Positions 5,393 through 6,362 of a DNA stretch of 6,362 nucleotides are shown here, in pieces. Every line of letters starts with the position of its first letter. The stretch's first letter is position 1. The DNA comes from Candidatus Adiutrix sp. (GTDB lineage: Bacteria > Desulfobacterota > Desulfarculia > Adiutricales > Adiutricaceae). The stretch covers positions 1 through 6,362 of the forward strand of contig JAISRV010000248.1 of NCBI GenBank assembly GCA_031273445.1, in the 5' to 3' direction. The position numbers and the translations under genes were made by a program. The notes below the pieces were generated by a model. That model worked only from the letters and a program-made list of their open reading frames with translations, was not told the origin of the DNA and searched no databases.

Positions 5393-6340
5393 ATGAAAAC
5401 CGATATTTTTATGACGGCCGGTTTTTTAGGCTCGGGCAAAACTTCGACCCTGCGGCATGTTCTGGAGAATTTGCCTGACGCCGCGGGCGCCGTGGCCCTG
5501 GTCAATGAGGCCGGGGCCCTGGGGCTGGACGGCCGGCTGCTTGAACGGGCCGGCATTCCGGTTCACGAACTTCGCAACGGCTGCATCTGCTGTTCCCTGC
5601 AGGTCGATTTCATCAGCCTTCTGAACGACCTCTTTCAATCATCGCCCCCGGCCCGGATTCTGATGGAGGCCAGCGGCCTGGCCGACCCGGCCAAAATGAT
5701 CCAGACCCTCAGCCGCTTCGACCGCTTCCTGGGGCTGCGCAAAACCATAGTGCTCCTGGATGCCGAAATCTGGGAAACCCGGGAGGCCCAGGGCGATTTC
5801 TTCCATGCCCAACTGAACTCGGCCGACCTGATTCTGCTCAGCAAGACCGACCTTTACCGCCCCGATCAGGCGAAAAAATTCGCCCTGGAAATTGAAGCGC
5901 TCTTTCCCGGCATCCCCCTGTATCCGGTCATCCGCGGCCGGGTGGACCCGCAGGTCTTTCTGGCCCCGCCGGGAAAATTCAAGACCGTTGACGAGGCCCC
6001 GGATAACGCGGCCCTGGGGGCCTACCAAAGTTTTTCCTTTGAAAGCCCCCGGGCGGTCGAGTCCGAAAAATGGCTGGATTTCATCCAGGCGGAGGGCGGG
6101 CGCTACGAACGCGTCAAGGGGCAGGTTCTCCTGACCACCGGCCCCGCTTATTTTGATTATGTCCGAGGCCGTTACGACTGGAAGCCGCCCCTGGAATCGG
6201 TCTCCGGCGCCCAACTGGTTTTTGTCGGCCGAGACCTGGATCACGATGCCCTGCGGGCCAAGCTGGGCCGGCTGTTCGGCGACATCCAAATGTTTCCTTT
6301 TGAACCACCGGGGCCTCAAGCCCCAGAACAGGCGGAATAA
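5393..6340 (+). CDS. COG0523/CobW-family GTPase, putative metallochaperone
   Basis: This 315-residue G3E GTPase has the expected motifs in order: Walker A GFLGSGKTS (10-18), VNEAGALGLDG (37-47, corresponding to the usual VNEFG switch), the metal-binding CICC (64-67), ILMEASGLADP (89-99) and SKTD (150-153) as the guanine-specificity motif. A short C-terminal domain follows (from about residue 205), without the histidine-rich tract seen in some members. Relatives deliver zinc, nickel or cobalt to client enzymes or assist B12-dependent proteins. The ATG follows GGGAGG at 5381-5386 by six bases and lies 42 nt after the methyltransferase-like stop. The neighbouring metal-dependent methyltransferase-like protein is the natural client, but that is inferred from position only. 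Confidence 0.88.
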   Translation: MKTDIFMTAGFLGSGKTSTLRHVLENLPDAAGAVALVNEAGALGLDGRLLERAGIPVHELRNGCICCSLQVDFISLLNDLFQSSPPARILMEASGLADPAKMIQTLSRFDRFLGLRKTIVLLDAEIWETREAQGDFFHAQLNSADLILLSKTDLYRPDQAKKFALEIEALFPGIPLYPVIRGRVDPQVFLAPPGKFKTVDEAPDNAALGAYQSFSFESPRAVESEKWLDFIQAEGGRYERVKGQVLLTTGPAYFDYVRGRYDWKPPLESVSGAQLVFVGRDLDHDALRAKLGRLFGDIQMFPFEPPGPQAPEQAE

Positions 6341-6343
6341 TTA

Positions 6344-6362
6344 ATGACTGAAGATCGCAAAA
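6344..6362 (+). CDS. possible start of a further gene, cut by the window edge
   Basis: An ATG at 6344, three bases after the CobW-like stop, opens MTEDRK to the window end. The spacing fits an operon continuation, but the upstream GGCGGA is only a fair ribosome binding site and six codons are too few to identify anything. Confidence 0.35.

Overview
The window looks like chromosomal DNA from an anaerobic, GC-rich bacterium, most plausibly a deltaproteobacterium (Desulfobacterota) or similar. This is inferred from three things: the strong G/C bias at third codon positions, the dense same-strand operon, and the pairing of beta-keto acid/acetoacetate catabolism with a UroD-type corrinoid methyltransferase-like protein and a CobW-family GTPase. 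The sequence alone does not fix the taxon.

Layout, all host genes on the + strand. Positions 1-132 are the C-terminal end of an unrecognised gene. After a 79-nt leader with a GC-rich hairpin comes a tight four-gene unit: a BKACE-family beta-keto acid cleavage enzyme (212-1051), an acetyl-CoA acetyltransferase (1048-2226), and the two subunits of an AtoDA-type CoA-transferase (2234-2881 and 2893-3540). The genes overlap or lie within 11 nt of each other, each with a good ribosome binding site. Together they suggest a route in which BKACE cleaves a beta-keto acid with acetyl-CoA to give acetoacetate plus an acyl-CoA, the CoA-transferase makes acetoacetyl-CoA, and thiolase splits it into two acetyl-CoA.

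At about 3600-4237 an IS200-type insertion sequence of the IS200/IS605 family interrupts the array. It carries only tnpA, on the - strand, is visibly lower in GC, and is bounded by two matching hairpins (3604-3622 and 4207-4225). It has landed at the very 5' end of the next host gene, a UroD/MtaA-like protein. That gene's apparent ribosome binding site and ATG (3573-3589) are now stranded about 640 bases upstream of its conserved body (from about 4240 to 5350). Next comes a COG0523/CobW-like GTPase (5393-6340) that may serve the same system, and then the first codons of one more gene.

The most interesting points are the insertion separating start signals from a coding body, the tnpA leader hairpin that buries its own Shine-Dalgarno sequence, and the proposed link between keto-acid cleavage genes and a methyltransferase-like/CobW pair whose substrate is not evident.
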